From assembly GCA_036558265.1 (NCBI GenBank), contig DATBFY010000548.1, positions 1 through 30,885 of the forward strand: a stretch of DNA of 30,885 nucleotides, written 5' to 3'. This DNA is from RYN-433 sp036558265 (GTDB lineage Bacteria; Planctomycetota; Phycisphaerae; Tepidisphaerales; Tepidisphaeraceae). Below the pieces are notes generated by a model. The model was given only the letters and a program-made list of their open reading frames with translations. It had not been told where the DNA came from and searched no databases. This document shows positions 17,197 to 24,866 of this stretch, one piece after another. Positions within the stretch are counted from its first letter, which is position 1, and each line of letters begins with the position of its first letter. The translations under genes and the position numbers were made by a program.

Positions 17197-18188
17197 TGCG
17201 AGTAACTTCGATCAACCCGACTTCCGCCGCCGCCGAGCAGCGCCCGCGCGCGTCGGCCGGCTCGTTTATCGATCCGCATACCCTCATGCGGATCAAGAGC
17301 CTGCAGCTCCGGGCCCGCATCGTGGTGCAGGGGTTCTTGAGCGGCCTGCACCGCAGCCCGCACCACGGCTTTTCGGTCGAGTTCAGCGAGTACCGGCAAT
17401 ACTCGCCTGGCGACGACCCGCGCTATCTCGACTGGCGGCTGTACGCGCGCAGCGACCGGTATTACATCAAGCGCTTCCAGGAGGAGACCAACGTCCGCTG
17501 CCATCTGCTGGTGGACCTGTCGCGGTCGATGGGGTACGGCTCGGCGGTGGAGTACACGAAAGTTGAATACGCCCGCACGGCGGCGGCGACGCTGGCTTAC
17601 TTTCTATCGATGCAGCGAGACGCGGTGGGGCTGGTGACGTTCGACCAGCAGATCGCTGATTACGTGCCGGCGCGGTATCGCCCGGGGCATTTGCACCGGT
17701 TGATGGTTTGCCTGGAGCGCGCCGTGGCTGGGACGTCCACCGACGTCTCCGCGCCGCTGGAACAGATCGCCGCCACCGTGCGCAAGCGCGGCATGGTGGT
17801 GCTGATCTCGGACCTGTTGACCCAGACGCAGGCGCTGGCGGAGCGGCTGGGATACCTGCGCTCGCAGGGGCACGAAGTGGTGCTGCTGCGCGTGCTGGAC
17901 CCGGCGGAACTGGACTTTGGCTTTGACCGCCCGGCGACTTTCGTGGACATGGAGACGGGCAAGGACCTGTACATCGATCCGTCCGCCGCCCGGGCGCGGT
18001 ATCGCGAGAACTTCGCCCGGCACGAGGCCGAGATCCGCCGGGCGTGCAGTGACCTGGGGATCAGCTTTCATCAGCTTCCCACGTCGCAGCCGCTGGAACT
18101 GGCGTTGTTTGACTTCCTGCAATCGCGGATGCACGGCGGCCGGCAGGTCGTCCGCGCCCGCGGAAGGAGTCACGCCCATGGCGCCTGA
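17196..18188 (+). CDS. DUF58 (vWA-like) protein of the MoxR system
   Basis: The 330-residue protein carries the DUF58 signature EYRQYSPGDDPRYLDW (65-80) followed by a vWA-like fold with an intact MIDAS DLSRS (D107, S109, S111). DUF58 proteins are the usual direct partners of MoxR ATPases. No membrane segment is visible, so it is probably cytoplasmic. ATG 17196 overlaps the stop of the GIY-YIG frame, and GGGGAA lies about ten bases upstream. The very similar GGGGAAGGCGTGATG at the end of moxR suggests that the two genes once overlapped directly. The C-terminus is Arg/His rich (RARGRSHAHGA). Confidence 0.92.
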   Translation: MRVTSINPTSAAAEQRPRASAGSFIDPHTLMRIKSLQLRARIVVQGFLSGLHRSPHHGFSVEFSEYRQYSPGDDPRYLDWRLYARSDRYYIKRFQEETNVRCHLLVDLSRSMGYGSAVEYTKVEYARTAAATLAYFLSMQRDAVGLVTFDQQIADYVPARYRPGHLHRLMVCLERAVAGTSTDVSAPLEQIAATVRKRGMVVLISDLLTQTQALAERLGYLRSQGHEVVLLRVLDPAELDFGFDRPATFVDMETGKDLYIDPSAARARYRENFARHEAEIRRACSDLGISFHQLPTSQPLELALFDFLQSRMHGGRQVVRARGRSHAHGA

Positions 18189-18225
18189 ATGCCTCCCCTT
18201 CGAATTATCCAATTCCGGACGCGAC

Positions 18226-18330
18226 GTCATCCTGAGGAGGGTTTACCGACGAAGGATCTGGCCGCGAACGGACGACCGCTGCCCCTCGCGGCCAGATCCT
18301 TCGGTCGCCGCCAGGCTCCCTCAGCATGAC
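18226..18330. repeat. Dispersed inverted-repeat element, copy C (complete)
   Basis: This is the clearest copy. The outer arms are GTCATCCTGAGG (18226-18237) and CCTCAGCATGAC (18319-18330), and the inner arms CGAAGGATCTGGCCGCGA (18250-18267) and 18286-18303 are perfect inverted complements over 18 bases around an 18-base loop. It lies 38 bases after the DUF58 stop and could act as a transcript hairpin. Confidence 0.88.
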
Positions 18331-18369
18331 TGCTTTACGAGGGGGCCGGCAAGGCACTTCGAGTGCCCT

Positions 18370-18440
18370 GTAGGGTGGGCTCTGCCCACCAATTCTCGCA
18401 GACCGCGATTTTCACCAAAGACGGTGGGCGGAGCCCACCC
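18370..18440. repeat. Twin GGTGGGC/GCCCACC hairpin element
   Basis: Two near-identical short hairpins occur: GGTGGGC-TCT-GCCCACC at 18374-18390 and GGTGGGC-GGA-GCCCACC at 18423-18439, each with a 7-base-pair stem and 3-base loop, separated by 32 bases. The outer sequences are also partly complementary, so the pair could form one longer structure. It sits 32 bases before the BatA-like gene. Confidence 0.85.
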
Positions 18441-18471
18441 GACGAAAGACCCCGTTCGGAGTTGACGCGAT

Positions 18472-20604
18472 ATGGGCCTGTTAGCGCCACTATATATCGC
18501 GGGGGTCCTGGCGGTCGGGCTGCCGATCCTGTTTCACCTCATCCGCCGCACGCCGCATTCGCGCCAGGCGTTCAGCTCGCTAATGTTCCTGTCGCAGTCG
18601 CCGCCGCGGCTGACGCGGCGAAGCCGGCTGACCAACATCCTGCTGTTGATCCTGCGCGCCGCCGCGCTCACCATCCTTGCGCTGGCGTTCGCCCGCCCGT
18701 TCTTCAGCCGTGGGGCCGAGACGAGCCACAACCCCGCGCGCGGCCATCGCGTCGCGATCCTGATCGACACCAGCGCCAGCATGCGCCGCGGCGACCTGTG
18801 GCAGCAGGCCAACAAGCAGGTCGAAGAGGCGCTGCGCGAGGTGTCGCCGACGGATGAAGTGGCCCTGTACGCCTTCGACGATCACACGCGGCCGGCGATG
18901 ACCTTCAAGGAGTGGACCGAGCTCGAGCCCTCGCGCCGCGCGGCCGTCCTGCGGGCGCACCTGGCGGATTTGAAGCCCACCTGGGCCGGCACCAAGCTTG
19001 GCGACGCCCTGGCGGCCGTGGCCGATTCGCTTGCCGAGACCGAGGCCGGCCAGCATGGCGACGACCGCATGCTGCGGCAACTGGTCCTGGTTTCCGACCT
19101 CCAGCAGGGCTCGCACGTCGAATCGCTCCAGGGCTATCAGTGGCCCGCCAACGTGACGCTGGGCGTGCGCGCGGTCGCGCTTAAACCGGAGAAGGCCACC
19201 AACGCCGGGGTGCAGTTCATCAAGCCGTCATCGGACGGGTCGGAAAACGCCGCCGACGCCCGGAAGCTGCGCGTGCGCGTTGCCAACGCCCCGGACTCCA
19301 CGCGCGAGCAGTTCTCGCTGGCCTGGGCCAACGACGCCGGGGCCATCCCGCAAAGCCCGCCGCTCAAGGTTTATGTCCCGCCCGGGCGAAGCCAGGTGGT
19401 TCGCGTCTCCTGGCCGGTTGGCAACCAGCGCGCCGACCGTCTCGTGCTCGAGGGCGATGACAGCGATTTCGATAATACGCTTTATGTCGTCCCGCCGCGG
19501 ACCGAGTCCGTGCGCGTCATCTACGTCGGCGACGACAACGCCGACGACGTCAAGGGCCTGGGCTACTACCTGCACAGCGCCGCCACGGCCGAGCCGGACC
19601 GGCGGCGGGTGGAACTGGTGACCAGGCGGCCGCAGGATCGCCTGGGGGATGCAGACCTGGTCGGGGCGCGGCTCGTGGTGGTCGCGGCGCCGCTGCCCGA
19701 CGCCACCACCACTCTGCTGCGCCGCTTTGCCGACGCCGGCGGCGACGTCTCGTGGATCCTGACCGACGCCGGCCAAGCCAAGTCCCTCCTGCAACTCCTG
19801 GGCACGGGCGACGTCAAGGTGGAAGAGGCCACCGGCAAGGATTACGCGTTGATCGGTCACGTGGACACTGAGCACCCGCTCTTCGCCCCCTTCGCCGATG
19901 CGCGGTTCGGCGATTTCACCAAGATCCACTTCTGGAAGCACCGCCGGCTGACGCTCGCCAAGCCGGACCAGGCGCGCGTGCTCGCCCGCTTTGATGACGG
20001 CGACCCGTTCCTCCTCGAGCGCACGATCGGCAAGGGACGCGTCGTGGTCGCGACCAGCGGGTGGCAGCCGGCCGACAGCCAGCTCGCCCTTTCGACCAAG
20101 TTCGTGCCGCTGATCGACGGATTGCTGCGGCGGCATGACGGGGCGCTGGTGGAGGCGCAATATGGCGTGGGCGATCGCGTTGGACTGCCGGTGGTGGCGG
20201 GGCAGCAGAGCCGGACGCTGGCCGGGCCCGATGGCAAAGCGATCGATCTGGCAGCCGGGGCGAGCGCGTTCGAGGGAACCGATCGGCCGGGGATCTACCG
20301 GCTGACCACCAACGGCGAGGAGACGGCGCTGGCGGTCAATTTGTCGCCGGACGAGAGCCGGACGGCGCCGCTGCCGGTTGAGGACCTGGAACGCTGGGGG
20401 GCCAAACTGACGGCCAAGCCGTCGGCCGCGCCGACGACCGAAGAGGCCGCGATGCGCGAGCGACGTTTGCGCGGGATTGAGCTGGAGAACCGGCAGAAAC
20501 TATGGCGTTGGTTGATCGTGGGTGTGCTAGGATTGCTGGCGGTCGAGACGGCCCTGGCCGGTCGGACCGCGCGCAAGAACCGCAAAGAGCAGGCGACCAC
20601 ATGA
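18472..20604 (+). CDS. BatA-like membrane vWA protein
   Basis: The 710-residue protein opens with a BatA-type N-terminus: a helix at about 4-24, the LFHLIRRTPHSRQAFSSLMFL linker region, and a second helix at about 56-78. A vWA domain follows with MIDAS DTSAS (D99, S101, S103). A large periplasmic-side region continues to a C-terminal helix at about 678-696 and a basic tail. In characterised Bat operons such proteins cooperate with MoxR in the cell envelope. Around residues 340-450 is a Rossmann-like segment (VRVIYVGDDNADDV) of the kind also seen in the second membrane vWA protein downstream. ATG 18472 has GGAG ten bases upstream. The stop overlaps the next start by ATGA. Confidence 0.87.
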   Translation: MGLLAPLYIAGVLAVGLPILFHLIRRTPHSRQAFSSLMFLSQSPPRLTRRSRLTNILLLILRAAALTILALAFARPFFSRGAETSHNPARGHRVAILIDTSASMRRGDLWQQANKQVEEALREVSPTDEVALYAFDDHTRPAMTFKEWTELEPSRRAAVLRAHLADLKPTWAGTKLGDALAAVADSLAETEAGQHGDDRMLRQLVLVSDLQQGSHVESLQGYQWPANVTLGVRAVALKPEKATNAGVQFIKPSSDGSENAADARKLRVRVANAPDSTREQFSLAWANDAGAIPQSPPLKVYVPPGRSQVVRVSWPVGNQRADRLVLEGDDSDFDNTLYVVPPRTESVRVIYVGDDNADDVKGLGYYLHSAATAEPDRRRVELVTRRPQDRLGDADLVGARLVVVAAPLPDATTTLLRRFADAGGDVSWILTDAGQAKSLLQLLGTGDVKVEEATGKDYALIGHVDTEHPLFAPFADARFGDFTKIHFWKHRRLTLAKPDQARVLARFDDGDPFLLERTIGKGRVVVATSGWQPADSQLALSTKFVPLIDGLLRRHDGALVEAQYGVGDRVGLPVVAGQQSRTLAGPDGKAIDLAAGASAFEGTDRPGIYRLTTNGEETALAVNLSPDESRTAPLPVEDLERWGAKLTAKPSAAPTTEEAAMRERRLRGIELENRQKLWRWLIVGVLGLLAVETALAGRTARKNRKEQATT

Positions 20605-23600
20605 GTAACGACAACGACAACGACACGCAACTCAGGCAGGAATTGGACCAGGTCAGCGGTCGGTATCGCGCGCTACTGCTGCAGTCCGCCCTCGCGGGGT
20701 GCTGGCTGGCCCTGGCGCTGGCTGGCCTGGCGGTGCTGGCGTGGGCGCGCGGGGCGGGGCGGGCGGTTCCCGGCGCGGTGCTGGCGCTCCTGGTGCTGCT
20801 GCCCGCGGTCCTCTGGCCGATCCTGCTCTCGGCGTTGCGCACCGTGCGCAACCCGCTGTGGATCTCGCGGCGGATCGAGCGGCGGTTCCCGGATCTGAAC
20901 GCCCGGCTGATCACGGCCGTCGAACAGCGACCCAATGAACCGTCCGGGGAGCTTGGGTATCTTCAGCAGACCGTCATCGGCCAGGCGTTGGCGCATCGCG
21001 GCAGCAACGATTGGGGACGGCTGATCGCGCCCGGCGCGCTGCGGACGGCCCGGGTGGCGCAGTGGGCGATGCTCCTGCTCTTCGCGGGCGCGCTCGTCTT
21101 GCTGGTCCTCGATATCCGCAAACGCCCGGGCCAATCCGGCTGGTGGACCGGCGGGATCGCCAGCCGAACGGCGCAGGATTTCCAGGTCAAGGTCGAACCG
21201 GAAGACACGAGCATCGAGCGCGGCACCGGCTTGCTCGTTCTGGCACGTTTTCCGGCGCGTCTGCCAGCCGACGTGCAGTTGCTCTACCGCGACTCGGCCG
21301 ATGGCAAGGTCCGCCAGATGGCGATGACCAAGAGCCTGGACGACCCGGTCTTCGCGGCCCGCGTCTCCTCCGTCGAGCGGGACCTGACGTACGCCGTCCG
21401 CTACGCCGACGGGCAGCAGACCCAGTGGTTCAAAGCCAGTGTGTTCGATTATCCCGCGCTGCGCCAGGCGGATGCGCGGCTCAAGTTCCCCGAGTACACC
21501 GGCCAGGGCGAAAAGCTCGTCGAGGACACGCGGAGCGTGACGGCCGTCGAGGGAACCAAGGCCACGCTGATGTTCCGTCTGAACAAGGCGGTCAAGGAAG
21601 CGAAGCTCGTCCCGAATAAGGGCGATGCGGCCGCCGAGGTCAAGCTCAGTCCCGATCCCGCCGACCCGACCGTCTTCCAGGCGTCGGTCGATCTCAAGCA
21701 GTCGCAGAACTACCAACTCAAGCTGGTGGACGAGGCTCAGCGGACGAACAAGGATTCGGCCGAGCTGGCGATCAACGTCACGCCCAACCGCCCGCCGGAC
21801 CTCAAGCTCGAATTCCCCGGCCGCGATGTGGACGTGTCGCCGATCGAGGAGATGACCGTGCGGGCCAAGGTCTGGGATGACTTTGGCGTGCGGCGGGTGG
21901 GCATGAGCTATGGCATCGCCGGCCAGCCCACCAAGGATGTCATCATCGCCGAGAATGTGCCCGGCAAGGAGCGGAAGGACGTCGCCCAGCTCATCCCGCT
22001 GGAGAAGCTCGGCGCCAAGCCGGACCAGTTGCTGTCGTATCACCTGTGGGTGGAGGACATGGGCCCGGACGGCAAGCCGCGGCGGACGTCGGGCGACATG
22101 TTCTTCGCCGAAGTGCGGCCGTTCGAGGAAATCTTCCGCCAGGGCGAGCAACCGCCGGGTGGCGAGCAGCAGCAACAGCAGCAGCAGGGGGGCAACGCCC
22201 AGGAGGCCGAGCAACTGGCGGAATCGCAAAAGCAGATCATCTCCGCGACCTGGAAAGTCATCCGCCGCGAGATCGCCCCGCCGCTGTCGGACAAGTACGT
22301 CCCGGACGTGAAGCTGATCGATGAGTCGCAGGGGTCGGCCAAGGAGAAGGCCGAGGCACTTGGAGAGAAGTTAAAGGACGACCGCTCCCGCGCCTTCCTC
22401 CAAAGCGTCCTCAAGCATATGCAAGAGGCGATGGATCAATTGGAGAAGGCGGCGGCGGGACCGGCGACCGAGCCGCTGGGCTCGGCGCTGTCGTCCGAGC
22501 AGGCGGCGTATCAGGATCTCTTGAAGTTGCGGGCAAGAGAGCACGAGGTCATCCGCAGCAACCAGCGGCAGCAGGGGTCCAGCTCCAGCGCCAGTGCCCG
22601 CCGGCAGCGGCAGCTCGAACAATTGCAGCTTGCGGACCAGGAGAACCGCTACGAGACGCAGCGGTCGGCCCAGCAGCAGACTCAGCAGGAAGCCCAGCAG
22701 CGCGAGATGCGGCAGGTCTTAAACCGCCTCAAGGAACTCGCCCAGCGCCAGGAAGACCTCAATCGTCAGATGAAGGAGCTTGAGGCGTCCCTGAAGGAGG
22801 CCCGCGAGCAGGCCAAGCGGGAAGAGATCCAGCGTCAACTGGCGCGGCTTCGCGATCAGCAGGAGCAGGTGCTGCGCGATACCGACGAGCTGAAGGATCG
22901 GATGGATCGGCCGGAAAATCAGGAGAAGATGGCCGACTCCAAGTCACAGGTGGAACAGGCGCGCGAGAACGTGCGAAAGGCGTCGGAATCACTGCAGCAA
23001 GGGCAGGTGGGTGATGCGGCCGCCGCGGGGGCGCGAGCGACCGAGCAGTTCAACAAGCTCAAAGACGAGGTGCGACAGAAAGCCGCGGGTCAGTTCAACG
23101 AAGCGATGAACCAGATGCGGCAGGATGCCCGGGACCTGGAACAGAAGGAGAAGGCGGTCTCGCAGAAACTGGCCCAACTCGACGGTGAAGGTCCCAGGAA
23201 TCAGAAGCCAACGTTACGGGACTCCGGCGAGCGACAACAGGTCGCGCAGGACCTGGGGAAACAGAAGGAACAGCTCCAGAAGCTCCTGGACAATATGAAA
23301 CGGACGGTGGACGAGGCCGAGACCGCCGAACCGCTGCTCTCGAAGCAGCTTTACGACACGGTGCGTGACGTCAGCCAGAAGCAGACCGACAAAGCCTTGG
23401 ACCAGAGTAAGCAACTGGTGGATCAAGGCTTCGTCGGCGAATCGCGCAAGGCCGAGGCCGAGGCGTCCAAGGGAGTGACACGACTGCGTGAGGGTGTGGA
23501 ACAGGCCGCCAAGGGAGTGCTGGGGGATGAAACCGAGGCCCTCCGTCGAGCCCGCAACGAACTGGATGCGCTGGCGCAACAACTCGATCGGGAAATGGGG

Positions 23601-24866
23601 CGGAGTGGGCGCGCGTCAACGACTCGTCCCACACAACTGGCCGATGCGCGAGGGGCGCGGCAGCAATCCTCGAGCGGCGAGCAACAGCAGGCGGGTGACC
23701 GCCAGCAGCCTGGATCGGAAGGACAACAGCAGCAGCAGCAGCAGGGTCAGGCTCAAGGTCAGGGGCAGCAATCCGGCCAACAACAGCGCGGCCAGGGCCA
23801 GCAGCAGCAGGGGCAGGGACAACGCGGGCAACAACAGCAAGGCCAGGGTGAGCGACAGCCTCAGGGCGAGCAACAAGGCCAAGGCCAGCAACAAGGCCAG
23901 CAGGGTCAGGGTCAACGTCAGGGCCAAGGCCGGCAACAGGGTCAGGGTGAACAGCAGGGCCAAGGTCGGCAGCAGGGTGAGGGACAGCAACAGGGGCAAG
24001 GTCAGCAGCAGGGACAAAGTCAGCAGCAAGGTCAAGGCCGCGGTCAGCGAGAGGGACAGCGACAACAGGGCCAGGGTCAGCAGCAGCCGGGCCAAGGCCG
24101 GCAACAGGGTGAACGTCAACAACAGCAAGGCGAAGGTCAACAGCAGGGAGAAGGACAGGGCCAGCAGCAGGGGCAACAACAGGGTCAAGGCCAACAACAA
24201 GGCCAGGGTCAGCAGCAGCGCCAAGGTCAACAGCAGGGCCAGGGACAACAGCAAGGTCAGGGACAGCAGCAAGGACAGGGACAAGGTCAACAGCAGGGTC
24301 AGGGTCAGCAGCAGGCGCGCGGGCAGGGACAGCAGGGCCAAGGCCGCGGCTCGCCGCAGCAGGGGGATCAACAGGCGGATCAGGACCAGCAGCAGAGGCA
24401 AGATGGTCCGCCACAGGAAGGTCAGGGTCGCACCGTCGGTCGTGGATTGCGGGCGCAGAACGGCGGCGGGACTTCGACGGCCACGCAACTGCGTGACGGC
24501 ACCGGCCCGGTCGAGTTGAACGAGCGCGGCCCGCTCACGGGCGAAGGTTTCCGCGATTGGTCCGATCGCCTGCGCGACGTGGAAGAAATGGTCGGCGATC
24601 CGAAGTTGCGGGCGCAGGCGGCGACAATCCGCGAGCGGGCCCGGGCCGTGCGCTCCGAATTCACGCGCCACTCGAAGCAGCCCAACTGGGATGTGGTCCA
24701 GGATACGATCGGTCGGCCGCTCGCAGAGTTGCGCGACCAGGTCAGCCAGGAACTGCTGCGGCGCGAGTCGTCGGAGGCGCTGGTGCCGATCGACCGCGAG
24801 CCGGTGCCGCCCGAATACGCCGATCAGGTCCGCCGCTACTACGAGCGACTGGGGAGCGGTCGATGA
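20601..24866 (+). CDS. Giant membrane/coiled-coil protein with long Gln/Gly tract
   Basis: The 1421-residue protein starts at ATG 20601, overlapping the BatA-like stop. It has a helix pair at about 29-49 and 57-78 and a third helix at 153-171, a layout reminiscent of DUF4175-type proteins. Beta-rich, Ig-like segments follow at about 190-510 (for example LKFPEYTGQGEKLVEDT), then a short polyglutamine run near 522, a long charged coiled-coil region (about 650-960, rich in Q, E, K, R), the Gln/Gly tract (about 1020-1270), and a helical C-terminal domain (about 1305-1421). There is no enzymatic motif. Large proteins of this plan occur in MoxR/vWA operons of planctomycetes; their function is unknown. 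Both ends overlap neighbouring genes, so cotranslation is likely. Confidence 0.8.
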   Translation: MSNDNDNDTQLRQELDQVSGRYRALLLQSALAGCWLALALAGLAVLAWARGAGRAVPGAVLALLVLLPAVLWPILLSALRTVRNPLWISRRIERRFPDLNARLITAVEQRPNEPSGELGYLQQTVIGQALAHRGSNDWGRLIAPGALRTARVAQWAMLLLFAGALVLLVLDIRKRPGQSGWWTGGIASRTAQDFQVKVEPEDTSIERGTGLLVLARFPARLPADVQLLYRDSADGKVRQMAMTKSLDDPVFAARVSSVERDLTYAVRYADGQQTQWFKASVFDYPALRQADARLKFPEYTGQGEKLVEDTRSVTAVEGTKATLMFRLNKAVKEAKLVPNKGDAAAEVKLSPDPADPTVFQASVDLKQSQNYQLKLVDEAQRTNKDSAELAINVTPNRPPDLKLEFPGRDVDVSPIEEMTVRAKVWDDFGVRRVGMSYGIAGQPTKDVIIAENVPGKERKDVAQLIPLEKLGAKPDQLLSYHLWVEDMGPDGKPRRTSGDMFFAEVRPFEEIFRQGEQPPGGEQQQQQQQGGNAQEAEQLAESQKQIISATWKVIRREIAPPLSDKYVPDVKLIDESQGSAKEKAEALGEKLKDDRSRAFLQSVLKHMQEAMDQLEKAAAGPATEPLGSALSSEQAAYQDLLKLRAREHEVIRSNQRQQGSSSSASARRQRQLEQLQLADQENRYETQRSAQQQTQQEAQQREMRQVLNRLKELAQRQEDLNRQMKELEASLKEAREQAKREEIQRQLARLRDQQEQVLRDTDELKDRMDRPENQEKMADSKSQVEQARENVRKASESLQQGQVGDAAAAGARATEQFNKLKDEVRQKAAGQFNEAMNQMRQDARDLEQKEKAVSQKLAQLDGEGPRNQKPTLRDSGERQQVAQDLGKQKEQLQKLLDNMKRTVDEAETAEPLLSKQLYDTVRDVSQKQTDKALDQSKQLVDQGFVGESRKAEAEASKGVTRLREGVEQAAKGVLGDETEALRRARNELDALAQQLDREMGRSGRASTTRPTQLADARGARQQSSSGEQQQAGDRQQPGSEGQQQQQQQGQAQGQGQQSGQQQRGQGQQQQGQGQRGQQQQGQGERQPQGEQQGQGQQQGQQGQGQRQGQGRQQGQGEQQGQGRQQGEGQQQGQGQQQGQSQQQGQGRGQREGQRQQGQGQQQPGQGRQQGERQQQQGEGQQQGEGQGQQQGQQQGQGQQQGQGQQQRQGQQQGQGQQQGQGQQQGQGQGQQQGQGQQQARGQGQQGQGRGSPQQGDQQADQDQQQRQDGPPQEGQGRTVGRGLRAQNGGGTSTATQLRDGTGPVELNERGPLTGEGFRDWSDRLRDVEEMVGDPKLRAQAATIRERARAVRSEFTRHSKQPNWDVVQDTIGRPLAELRDQVSQELLRRESSEALVPIDREPVPPEYADQVRRYYERLGSGR
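23660..24410 (+). repeat. Gln/Gly-encoding low-complexity tract
   Basis: About 750 bases encode almost only Gln and Gly with scattered Arg, Glu and Ser, in loose units such as GQGQQQ. Synonymous codons are mixed throughout (CAG with CAA; GGC, GGT, GGG and GGA), so the DNA repeat is much less regular than the protein repeat. The antisense frame of the tract reads as a long Leu-rich peptide and is not a gene. Confidence 0.92.

Noticed and set aside
23700..24360. Possible CRISPR-like or minisatellite array
   Set aside because: Units are short, irregular and in frame with a coding sequence; there are no unique spacers of constant length.
23616..24671. Leu-rich, membrane-protein-like frame on the minus strand
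   Set aside because: It is the antisense reading of the CAG/CAA and GGN codons of the Gln/Gly tract, which read as Leu, Ala, Thr and Pro in this frame; not a real membrane protein.
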